The position numbers were made by a program, and so were the translations under genes. DNA of 64,000 nt. Source: Mesostigma viride. Its lineage: Eukaryota; Streptophyta; Mesostigmatophyceae; Mesostigmatales; Mesostigmataceae. The DNA is taken from NCBI GenBank assembly GCA_009746045.1, contig RPFO01000131.1:1375783-1439782 (forward strand). Direction: 5' to 3'. The notes under the pieces were generated by a model. That model saw only the letters and a list, made by a program, of their open reading frames with translations. It was not told the origin of the DNA and did no database searches. Below are positions 1 to 27,210 of this stretch, piece after piece. How positions within the stretch are numbered: position 1 is the stretch's first letter; each line of letters starts with the position of its first letter.

Positions 1-775
1 CCTCTCCCTCTCCCTCTAACCCTCTCCTCTTCCCTCTCCCTCTCCCTCTCCCTCTCCCTCTCCTCTCCCTCTCCCTCTCCCTCTCCCTCTCTCCCTCTCC
101 CTCTCCCTCTCCCTCTCCCTCTCCCTCTCCCTCTCCCTCTCCTCTCCCTCTCCTCTCTCTCTCCTCTCCCTCTCCCTCTCCCTCTCCCTCTCCTCTCCCT
201 CTCCCTCTCCCTCTCCCTCTCTCCCTCTCCCTCTCTCCTCCTCCCTCTCCCTCTCCCTCTCCCTCTCCTCCTCTCCTCTCCCTCCCTCTCTCCCTCTCCC
301 TCTCCCTCTCCTCCCTCTCCCTCTCCCTCTCCCTCTCCCTCTCCCTCTCCCTCTCTCCCTCTCTCCCTCCCTCTCCCTCTCCCTCTCCCTCTCCCTCTCC
401 CTCTCCCTCTCCCTCTCCTCCCTCTCCCTCTCCCTCTCCCTCCTCCCTCTCCCTCTCCCTCCCTCTCCCTCTCCCTCTCCCTCTCCCTCTCCCTCTCCCT
501 CTCCCTCTCCCTCTCCCTCTCCCTCTCCCTCTCCCTCTCCCTCTCCCTCTCCCTCTCCCTCTCCCCTCTCCCTCTCCCTCTCCCTCTCCCTCTCCCTCTC
601 CCTCTCTCCCTCTCCCTCTCCCTCTCCCTCCCCTCTCCCTCTCCCTCTCCCTCTCCCTCTCCCTCTCCCTCTCCCTCTCCCTCTCCCTCTCCCTCTCCCT
701 CTCCCTCTCCCTCTCCCTCTCCCTCTCCCTCTCCCTCTCCCTCTCCCTCTCCCTCTCCCTCTCCCTCTCCCTCTC
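1..775. repeat. CT-rich hexamer satellite (CTCTCC)n
   Basis: The plus strand is almost pure pyrimidine, built of CCCTCT hexamers with scattered shortened units (CTCC, CT). It runs from the window edge, so its true length is unknown. It is followed by CCCA, CT and CA runs to about 1052. It lies upstream of, or in an intron of, the GT29 gene. It is not the TTTAGGG/TTTTAGGG-type telomere repeat of plants and algae. Long open frames across it (Arg-Gly/Glu repeats on the minus strand) are artefacts. Confidence 0.95.
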
Positions 776-1070
776 TCTTCCACCCACCCCACCCACCCCA
801 CCCCTCCTCTCTCCCTTTCTCTCTCTGTCTCTCTCTCTCGCCCCCCCTTGCCCTCTCTCTTCCCCTGCTCCCCGCCCCTCTCCCCTCCCCCCGTCTCCCC
901 CTCCCCCTCCCTCCCTCCAGCTTACATCTGTCGCTCTCTTCCCCCTCCCCACGCTCTCAACCACACATGCACGCACCACACACACACACACATACATGCA
1001 CGCATGCGCCCACTCCCACCCACCCACACCCACACCCACATACCCACCCACCCCTGCTGTGCGCGGCCAG
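776..1070. other. Pyrimidine- and CA-rich stretch before the GT29 exon
   Basis: Low-complexity C/T sequence, a CA run near 968-990 and CCCA units near 1015-1052, ending in the acceptor-like GCGGCCAG at 1063-1070. I see no exon here. The pyrimidine-rich tract followed by CAG suits a 3' splice site for the exon starting at 1071. Confidence 0.5.
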
Positions 1071-5119
<4,049 letters not shown>

Positions 5120-5634
5120 TAAAAAAAGGATCTGCCAAGCATCCACCATTTGAAAGCAAGCAGGCTACGTAGGAGCATGCAGTGAAGCTGGATGCACAGC
5201 TAATCTACCACATCCATGGCAGAGAAAACGCGACTGATGGGCAAAACAAGGGGAGGCAGCAAGCCATTAGGCGTCTCACAGGGGCAAGTGCAAGGTAAGG
5301 TTGGTGACAAGTGCAAGGCACATGAAAGAGCCCGGCACGTGCAGAAAATATGAACCCAGATACACACGATGACGCGATGCCAGCTAGCCAGGTCACAGCA
5401 GCTTTTCCCAGGCCAAAAAGTGCCATGGGCGCATGCAACGTCACCTAGTTCCCGTTTAGCTGGCTAGTGCTGCGATACCAGCCAATGCTGGGGATGTGCT
5501 ATTGATCTCCCTGGATGCATAATAAGTAAGTACTTGCGTGTCATGCGCGAAGGCATGCCACGGGGTACGGAGTACTGTGCTAAACGGATTAGAACTCCAT
5601 GCATGGCTGTGGTGTATGCCTGCATTAAATTAAA
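5120..5634 (+). other. 3' flank of the GT29 gene
   Basis: Non-coding in all frames as far as I can see; probably the 3' UTR and downstream flank of GT29. No AATAAA stands out. It ends in TTAAATTAAATTAAAT, where the inverted-repeat element starts. Confidence 0.4.
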
Positions 5635-7200
5635 TTAAATTGTAACATATCTCCGTTGGGAGTACATGTAGCACATATCCCTGAGAAGGGTCATATGGCT
5701 TTTTGGGCATTCTGGGCTACTTCTTGCAAGGGTAGGGTGTAAACTACACCTGCTCTGGGTGCACAAAGTGCACCTGCACCACTATGTGTTCCAGCGCCTA
5801 AGGTGCGGACATAGGGTGGAAGATCATCATGGCTAAACAATGGCTAGGGCATGGCTTCTCAGCAGAGAGTAGCTCTCTGCATAGGCAGAGCTTGGCTAAA
5901 TTCATAATGAATCGAATCCATGGGGAGTCCCATTATAGGCAGAGCTTGGCTAAATCATCCATGGGGAGTCCCATTATATAGGCGCACATGCGCGTAGGTG
6001 TGTCCGCGCATCATGCCCCAACCACATAGTCATGCACTAGAGGGGGTATAATTAATCCTCATCTGAGCTGTCCTCTACTGTAATGGCCGATGATCCGGTA
6101 CCTAGTGTAGCGGCTATCCTCAGGGGCAATAACCTCCACCTGCGGACTTCTACCCTGCATTCTTCACGCAGAAAAGCTCAATTTTACCCCGACTAGGCTG
6201 TCCCCAGTTCTCAAATTAGTGTCAAATTGTTGCGAGCCCTATCTTATACGGACTACCTGCCGACTGCTTGATGCGGTGTCGCCGGGCTACAAGTTCTGTA
6301 ACTTGCCAAACTCGCACGCCGTTGCCGCCGCACCATTTTCTACTTCTTTTCGTACATGGCTTGCGTTGGGTTCATCGACGAGCATCGACGCTCTTTGACG
6401 GTGCCATCCGACGGCAGCTAGAGAATAAGTTCGCTACATGCAGCACAGCGCGACGTAACGGCTCTTTTCCATGTACAACGTGAGATGCAAAGTCCGCATC
6501 GCGCTGACCGGAAATTCCGTCCAACACCGTCGTACAGTACTACCAATCAACCGCTTCTCTACCGTTTAACCGTCGCATGCGCAATCGATCTAGAAACGTC
6601 CGATCGGCGACACTACGTACCGCGATTTCAGTACTTTCCGTCACCCTTGACATGTTGTCGTACAATACTACCCACTTGCGTACGCCAATAGAAACTAGGG
6701 AACATATACCAGTAGTGTAGATTAGGCAGGCTTAGCCTAGCATGTGGCCCACGCGCATGTGCGCCCATAATGGCCCCAATGGATGATGCCTTCAGTATTT
6801 AGCTACGCCATGCCTACAATGGGACCTCCCATGTCGATGTTGCAGTAAGAATATAGCCATGCTATATTCTGATGCTATATGCCTATGCAGGGAGTTACTC
6901 TCTGCTGAGATGCCATGTGTACACCAGCTATAGCCTAGCCACATACCTTCCACCCCATATGTCATGCAGGCCTTCTAGGCCCTCTCCTCAAGCCGCCGGC
7001 TGTGTGCTTGTGCTTGTTTAGGAGGCATGAACCATCATGGCGGTGCGCAGGTGCACCTTGTGCACCCAGAGCAGGTGATAGTTGTACATATCCTGCACCT
7101 GCAGGTTGTCGCCCTGATTGTATTACAAACCCATAGATGCCCCTTTCTCAGGGCTATGTGTTACATATGCTCCCCACGGAGCTATGCTTTTAGTTAATTA
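5635..7200. mobile_element. Non-autonomous DNA element with long terminal inverted repeats
   Basis: The left arm from 5641 (CATATCTCCGTTGGGAGTAC, then CCCTGAGAAGGG) matches the reverse complement of the right arm ending near 7192 (CTCCGTGGGGAGCATATGTA, CCCTGAGAAAGGGG). Pairing continues inward: CACCTGCTCTGGGTGCACAA at about 5748 against the inverse at 7057-7076, the CTCTGC/GCAGAG block near 5870 against 6895, and the GCGCACATGCGCG block near 5983 against 6755. Arms are roughly 400 bp with ~700 bp between. TTAAAT and TTAATTAA runs flank the ends, suggesting AT-rich insertion sites. No transposase is readable inside. Relatives of the ends occur near 34160 and 61905-62365. Confidence 0.75.
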
Positions 7201-7600
7201 ATTAATTAATAGAAACTCGCCTCCAATTTGATATACCTTGATAGAGGCATGCCTCTTATTTAAAGTGAAGGTACCTCTAATTAATCTCGCCCCTCGTCCT
7301 CTGCATGACAATTTGACAATTGACAAAACGAAGCAAATTTTACCCCGACACTACCGTGACTTCAGAACTTTCTGTCACCCTTGACATGGTGTCGTACAAT
7401 ACTACACATTTACACATTTATTAATTAATTAATTACGCCAATAGAAACTCGCCTCCAAAAATATATCTCGATGGAGGCATGCCTCTAATTTAAATTGAAG
7501 GTACCTCTTTATTAATCTCGGCCCCTGCCCTCCTACAATTGACAAAAAGAGCCGATTTAACCCCGACTGTCAGTCCACACCAAAACGTTATGCACTGCCT
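6620..7600. repeat. Duplicated element segments (6620-6700, 7212-7450, 7437-7600)
   Basis: The block around TCACCCTTGACATG and GTCGTACAATACTAC occurs at about 6640-6670 and 7373-7405. The block CCAATAGAAACTCGCC / GAGGCATGCCTCT occurs at about 7210-7260 and 7437-7480, with partial overlap at 6685. These are copies of one degenerate element nested beside the long-TIR element, bounded by TTAATTAA runs. No coding sequence is seen. Confidence 0.6.
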
Positions 7601-7854
7601 GTTGAAGGTAGAAGTCGGAACCCTAAATTTCCCCTTCCCATAGGGGAATACAAGGCTTGTACAAGAAACAGAAGTAGGGAGCACAATGGCTTTCCACTTA
7701 AGTAACAAACGTGGCTAGTTCAGCATGGCCATGTCCTCCAATTTTGTCGAGGATTAGCTGCACCCTCTGGGCGAGATATTCACATCTCAGCACTCCAGAG
7801 AAGCGATTGCATTATTCGAGTATGGCTTACCTGCCGACTGCCACCGCTACATCC

Positions 7855-7860
7855 TTTATT
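7855..7860 (-). promoter_or_regulatory. AATAAA polyadenylation signal of the USP gene
   Basis: TTTATT on the plus strand reads AATAAA on the gene strand, 52 nt after the TGA/TAG-type stop region that ends the USP reading frame at 7913. The distance suits a 3' UTR signal. No cleavage site can be fixed. Confidence 0.5.
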
Positions 7861-7912
7861 GATCTATCCATATACTACTATAATTTAATAACACCCATAC
7901 AGCAAACCCTCC

Positions 7913-22234
<14,322 letters not shown>

Positions 22235-23880
22235 GGTCCTTGGACCTGGCCTATGGGCATTCAACCACAGAAGCTAGAACAAGGAAATGCCGCCATGCGA
22301 GCTGGCACTGATCGCGGCCTGTATACTGCCAACGCCTTGAAAAACGTCGCATACAACCAACTACACGTAGCACGCCGGAGCCAGCGTGGGCATAGTGTGC
22401 ATGATGAGAGACCAGGTGGCCTGCGTTTTGGGGCGCCACTTATTACTGTTTCGAGACCCGGCCTTTCCCCGACCGCGCGCGGCCATCCGTTCCCGCGCTG
22501 AAAAGAGCGCAATGACAAGCCGTGGCGAGGGGGCCGAATGGTCGCTATCACGGGAAACTTTCCTGGACCACCACGTGGCAGGCTCAATCAATCTCGGACA
22601 AACAGTGGAACCAATTCGGGCCTTAGTTCAGTGGAGACATTAGGTGCGGCAAACAGCCGAGCACTTATGGTTTCGGCTCCTACAAGCTCACCTTCGAACG
22701 AATGGAGAAATGACCGAGTGGGCGAAGCAAAGCCGACGGCATGTAAAAAGTGAAGCTTAGTTTTTGCTTCAAAGCACTTGGAATGCCTGTACCTAAAGGC
22801 ACCTGTAATGGTGCCGTGGTGCCATGCAGCATCAGTGACAGGCTATCTGTAGCTGATGGCTACCTGGCAGACAGTTGCGCGGCCGGGCGCGGCATGCAAA
22901 CCCATGGCAAGTCCAACGTGCACGGGTGCTTGTTTCCACGCATTAGCTTAGCTAGCACCTCTCTGTTTTACGGACGCCTTTTCTTCACTGCGCATGCCTT
23001 TGTTTGGGGATGCATATTGCATTTGCCCAAGAAGGTAGTGCCCAAGCAGCACCTGGGCTGTTTGGAAGAGGGGCGGGTTGGGTGGGGCGGGGGGAGGGGT
23101 AGCTTTTTTCAACATCGACAGCCAGGAAATGCACGTACAGCCTTGGTCAACCCACCGCTGTGCTCACTGGGCATGCACCTGACATGCAAGCCATGTTTTG
23201 TGTATTAGAGTAGAAAACAAAGAATGCCCTTTTCATGCGTCATGAGGTCGGAAACGCACGTCCTCCTCAGTAATGTGTAGAGTTTACTGTACATGCTTGG
23301 TGCTTTAAGTGAGACAACTAGGAGATGATGGGCAGCATTTGGATGGGCAGCCATGCCCGCGCCAGTGCGCCTGCCATTCAAAGGGCTATTGAGTTGGGGT
23401 TGATAAGAATTCTTACTCGCTCCAATTTTTCGTAATGCCCCGGCCACCACCTGACTGGCTCCGGCCGCAGTTGTAGCTACCTCTAATAGAAAGTGTTCGA
23501 TATGCCCCGGCTGGGCAGTCAAGCATCGATCATCACCATGTTGGGTAGTTTTCGCGCACACTGATCACACACATCTAGCCGCAATTACTCACCACTTGGT
23601 ACCGCACGGCCTGCTTCAGCGGCTAGTCATACTGAGAAGTGCATAAAAGTAACCAAGCAATGCCGCTTGGGCTGAGTTCGTTCGCTGCGTACCTTCACGC
23701 TTAATTCTTAAAATCGACGTAGTAACCTCATGTGCGTCGTCTTTCTCATAACTGCTGGCTGTCCATGACCGGCTGCATAAATGCCTCATAATCAATATAA
23801 CTCATGCTCTCACTGTATTGATTGATGATTGTAGTTGAGCCGCAGCTCAACGATTCCCTTCTGGGGTGTAGAGTACAGCC
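22235..23880. other. Upstream flank of the USP gene, no gene recognised
   Basis: Presumed promoter and 5' flank of USP. No ORF has recognisable homology. A divergent gene starting here cannot be excluded, but no frame shows domain motifs. No TATA box was assigned. Confidence 0.35.
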
Positions 23881-23886
23881 TAAGTC

Positions 23887-23970
<84 letters not shown>
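23887..23970. repeat. (AAGT)n array
   Basis: About 20 perfect AAGT units followed by CAGTAGTAA. It lies directly downstream (gene sense) of the LINE ORF1 remnant whose 3' part ends near 24000. Confidence 0.95.
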
Positions 23971-23999
23971 CAGTAGTAATTCCCCCTTGCGCTCTGCCG

Positions 24000-24860
24000 G
24001 AGCTGAAGGTAGGTCGGCCATAGCTCACGTCGCCGCTGTTGCTGGGCCAGGGTCAAGTCGTCGTCCAGCGTGAAGCGAGTCCGCGAGAGCTTCTTGCAGA
24101 TTAAGACAGCTTGTCCGCTATGTACTTATAGGTGAAGAGCACGGGTGCCGGGCCAGGGCCTTACCCCGCGCGCGGGTGAGGCGGACAGCCGACATCCGCA
24201 GCTCACCTGCATGTGAGCTAGTAACATGGGGGCAAGAATGTCGATCGCGCTTCAGTAAATGGCGTGAGAAGACTCGTCGGGGTCTCATCTGCCGGCTGGT
24301 CAAAGTGCTTGACAATGACACTGTGGCTGCGCTTGTCAAGCTCGGCCTCCTCATGCACGAAGGTCGAGTGCTTGTTGATTGAGCTGTGCCGCGATGGTGG
24401 AGGTGGTGGCGGTGGTGTGGTGCTTAAGCAGGTCCGCCCAGGTGGAGGCAGCATCGCTGGCCGGGCCAGCAGATGCCGGCTGGGCAGCAATCGAGTTTCC
24501 TTCACCGCCTGGGTGGTACGTGAGGCCTGCCGTGTCGGATGCACATTGAGCACTCAAGAGCGGTGGCGGTGGCGTGGAGGCGCTGGTTGAGGTCGAGGAG
24601 CTGGGCCTTGATGTCAGCAGTGGAGGCGGAAATGGCAGTGGAGGCGACGGTGGTGGAAAGGTGAGGGAGCTCAGCAGCCAGCGTGCCTCCCATCATGCTG
24701 CCACATCGGCAGCAAGCTAGGGGGTCACGCGCTGCTGGAAGGCTTCCGTAAGGATATGGAACGGATCGAGTGTGGGGGCGGAGATGGATGGAGCACAGAT
24801 CTCGTGGTCGGCGCGCCCGAGGAGGGAGCACCGTAATGTATACTCCTTGCGTGTGATGTG
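24000..24860 (-). pseudogene. LINE ORF1 remnant
   Basis: The minus strand in several frames shows a coiled-coil-like stretch (DIKAQLLDLNQRLHATATAL), then ELDKRSHSVIVKHFDQPADE and finally FTLDDDLTLAQQQRRRELWP. The last two match, in the same order, the ORF1 fragment at 35145-35669 (RRRCRVILRRFDMPPEETPD and LHDDLTPAQQQQRRDQWPDY). This order (coiled coil, RRM-like, C-terminal basic domain) is that of L1-type ORF1 proteins. Frames are broken several times, so it is a decayed copy. Confidence 0.6.
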
Positions 24861-25139
24861 TACTCCTTACTCCTTCTTTTAGCCCCTTCGTGTATGTGTG
24901 TATGCGTTCCCTCTTTTCCTTCTTAGTTTTGGTTGTTTGTGTTGGTAGTGGTGGTGTGTGTGTGTGTATGTGTGTTTTCCCTATCAACCTTTCTTGTTGC
25001 ATGCCCTCTGTCTCGATCCCTCCATGCAGCTAGGTATACCTAGAGATAGCCACGCGGCTCCCGCGGCCTTCACGTCTTTCCTCTCACAGACAACTACCCT
25101 AGCTAGTCCTTCGATCCACGGCGTTGGATCGCCATGCGT

Positions 25140-25375
25140 ACGTCCAGGCATAGTTGTCTCACTTCATTAATTAATTAATATATAGACACGCACGTGACTC
25201 GCCATGCGTCCAGACATAGTTGATTTCTGGCCTGCGCTGGTTGTCTCCTTGATAGTTGTACTCACTTCAGACACGTGACTGTGTCACGTGAGCGCCATCC
25301 ATAAAGCAAGGGAATTCTAATTAATTAATTAATTAGACTCGTGCTCCCGGTGGGGAGTCACGGAGCATTAACCCC
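25140..25375. mobile_element. AT-rich palindromic element fragments (TTAATTAA / CACGTGAC family)
   Basis: Contains TTAATTAATTAAT runs, the palindrome CACGTGACTGTGTCACGTG (about 25274-25292; a near copy at about 26718-26736), and GTGCTCCCGGTGGGGAGTCA (about 25341-25360), whose inverse recurs near 63180. Probably remains of TIR elements inserted in AT-rich sites. Confidence 0.5.
25222..25257 (-). repeat. Copy of the ~30-bp dispersed motif
   Basis: GATTTCTGGCCTGCGCTGG then TTGTCTCCTTG (25222-25251), bounded on both sides by ATAGTT direct repeats. Confidence 0.8.
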
Positions 25376-25402
25376 GATGGATGGATGGATGGATGGATGG
25401 AT
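25376..25402. repeat. Short (GATG)n array
   Basis: Six GATG units directly after CCCC, at the edge of the GGGGAGTC-palindrome fragment. The long ATCC array at 62465 likewise sits next to GATCGGGG. Confidence 0.9.
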
Positions 25403-25516
25403 GGGTGCAAACAGTCCTACCGGTCTTATCTATCTACAACAGCTATCTACAACATCTATCTACAAAATCTATCAACATCAACTCTACCCTAGGGGACCTG
25501 CATGGCGTGCTTCCCG

Positions 25517-25570
25517 TATCAAAGAGACAACCAGCGCAGGCCAGAAATCGGGAGAATCTCATTCCCGTAT
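25517..25570 (+). repeat. Copy of the ~30-bp dispersed motif (extended form)
   Basis: CAAAGAGACAACCAGCGCAG... then GCCAGAAATCGGGAGAATC, bounded by TTCCCGTAT direct repeats at 25511-25519 and 25562-25570. The same arrangement is duplicated at about 26292-26349. Confidence 0.8.
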
Positions 25571-25705
25571 TCTGATCAGGCACTCCGCAAAGGTGAAAAC
25601 CATTTGCGTTCAGTGCCGGGCCGCGGAAAACGCGGAAAAACGCGATCTGCAAATGAATCTGACCGGAATCGAACTGGGGACCTCTCGCACCAACTTTCGC
25701 TGACT

Positions 25706-25743
25706 ATAGGATTTCTGGCCTGCGCTGGTTGTCTCTTTGATAG
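25706..25743 (-). repeat. Copy of the ~30-bp dispersed motif at a filled site
   Basis: This copy interrupts unit B between ATAG and ATAG. The other copy of unit B at 26138-26143 is uninterrupted (CTATAGGACGG). The difference is exactly 34 bp: a 30-bp insert plus a 4-bp duplication. Confidence 0.85.
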
Positions 25744-26291
25744 GACGGACGTCTCCGGTTACCATGGCATCGCCAACTTACACCTACAGTCATCCGCAAA
25801 AGTTCTCCTGTCCGGGGAGTGATGCAAGCCTTTCGGATTTGGTACTAGATAAATCACTCGAGATCTGTGTGTAGGAGTACTACACACGTGTCTGCACGCG
25901 AAACTTGTTCAGTCTCGCAACGTGAGACGGGCTGAACACGGCTGGATCCTTCTTTTTTAGAAGGGGGCGTAGCCGGTACTATCCAAATCAGCCAAGCGTA
26001 TATTCTGATCAGGCACTCCGCAAAGGTGAAAACCATTTGCGTTCAGTGCCGGGCCGCGGAAAACGCGGAAAAACGCGATCTGCAAATGAATCTGACCGGA
26101 ATCGAACTGGGGACCTCTCGCACCAACTTTCGCTGACTATAGGACGGACGTCTCCGGTTACCATGGCATCGCCAACTTACACCTACAGATAAGTCCTACC
26201 GGTCTTATCTATCTACAACAGCTATCTACAACATCTATCTACAAAATCTATCAACATCAACTCTACCCTAGGGGACCTGCATGGCGTGCTT

Positions 26292-26349
26292 CCCGTATCA
26301 AAGAGACAACCAGCGCAGGCCAGAAATCGGGAGAATCTCATTCCCGTAT
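26292..26349 (+). repeat. Copy of the ~30-bp dispersed motif (duplicate of 25517 copy)
   Basis: Part of the second copy of unit A; same TTCCCGTAT direct repeats on both sides. Confidence 0.75.
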
Positions 26350-27210
26350 GTTTGCACACGCGGGCGCTTCCCCACGGGAGGGGGCTTGTGGTCCTCTATG
26401 ACCTGGGCCCATGCAGTTGGCCTTGTGCATCATCTTTTTCCAAATCACGGAGAGGCCTAGGCCCCCCATGTCCTCTACTAGCTGTTCTTTGAAGGTGCGG
26501 GCCTTGCGGCGTCTAGCATCACGGGGCCCGGCCCACGTCAGGAGGTGCCGGCCAGGCTGAGCTGGTCGCAGTCCCGCGGGGGGGGCACGTGAGGTGTCTA
26601 CCTGGTTGGTGCGAGCTAAGTGCCAGCTACTAGCTGCAGGCGCCGCTATATGGCAAGGGAATACGTGCTACATCATGATATCCCCGCGGAGTCATTAATT
26701 AATTAATTAATTAATAGACACGTGACTGCGTCACGTGAGCATGTTATAATTTAATTTAAAATTTAGTTGTCTCCCAGCTTAGTGATTGAAAACAATATAG
26801 TAAAGATAATTTGAAAAACAATTTTATTGCATTAATTGGTTAAGTTGGTTGTGTCATCTAACGCTCCACGACGTCACCGCACAAACACTGTAAGTCAATG
26901 AGGATCAAAGTTCAAGAACATCTATGTTCCTAATTGTTGTTTACTTTGGGGGAGGAAAGTATACGACAATCTTCTTTCTAGCAGTTCAAAGCAAATCCTT
27001 CCTGCCCACCCAGGGTAGCAGGCTCCCTGCCACATGTATTGGGAAAGGTGCGAGCACAATCATAAGTTGTCTCTTTGATAAGTTGAATACATACACCCCT
27101 GCATCCATGATGCACCCGTACAAACCCATGACCTGACGGAAACACGCAGGAAAGGGTTATATGTGGCAATCCACAATGTGTCCAAACCTTTAAAAAATCA
27201 ACTTTTTCTC
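26349..27210. other. Intergenic, no gene recognised
   Basis: Holds a TTAATTAATTAATTAATTAA run and the CACGTGACTGCGTCACGTG palindrome near 26695-26740, then unassigned sequence leading to the 3' end of the carrier gene, which includes its presumed 3' UTR. No clear AATAAA was found. Confidence 0.4.

Larger units (their letters stand above)
25413..26348. mobile_element. Duplicated composite repeat, SINE-like core
   Basis: Two units are each present twice. Unit A (from CCTACCGGTCTTATCTATC) is at about 25416-25570 and 26193-26348. Unit B (from TATTCTGATCAGGCACTCCG) is at 25568-25710 and 26001-26143, continuing in both copies through GGACGGACGTCTCCGG. On the minus strand unit B contains AGTTCGATTCCGG, close to the RNA polymerase III B box (GGTTCGANNCC), followed outward by CAGCGAAAGTTGGTGCGAGA. 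A tRNA-derived SINE is possible; I could not fold a full tRNA. The order A-B-x-B-A' suggests nested duplication. The copies look nearly identical, so the event is recent. Confidence 0.55.

Noticed and set aside
1-775. Telomeric repeat
   Set aside because: The unit is CCCTCT with CT/CTCC slips, not CCCTAAA or CCCTAAAA, and unique genes follow at once.
16-801. Arg/Gly/Glu-repeat protein on the minus strand
   Set aside because: Pure translation of the CTCTCC satellite; no start context or unique sequence.
25568-25710. Functional tRNA gene
   Set aside because: A B-box-like sequence is present but no acceptor stem, anticodon arm or complete cloverleaf can be folded.
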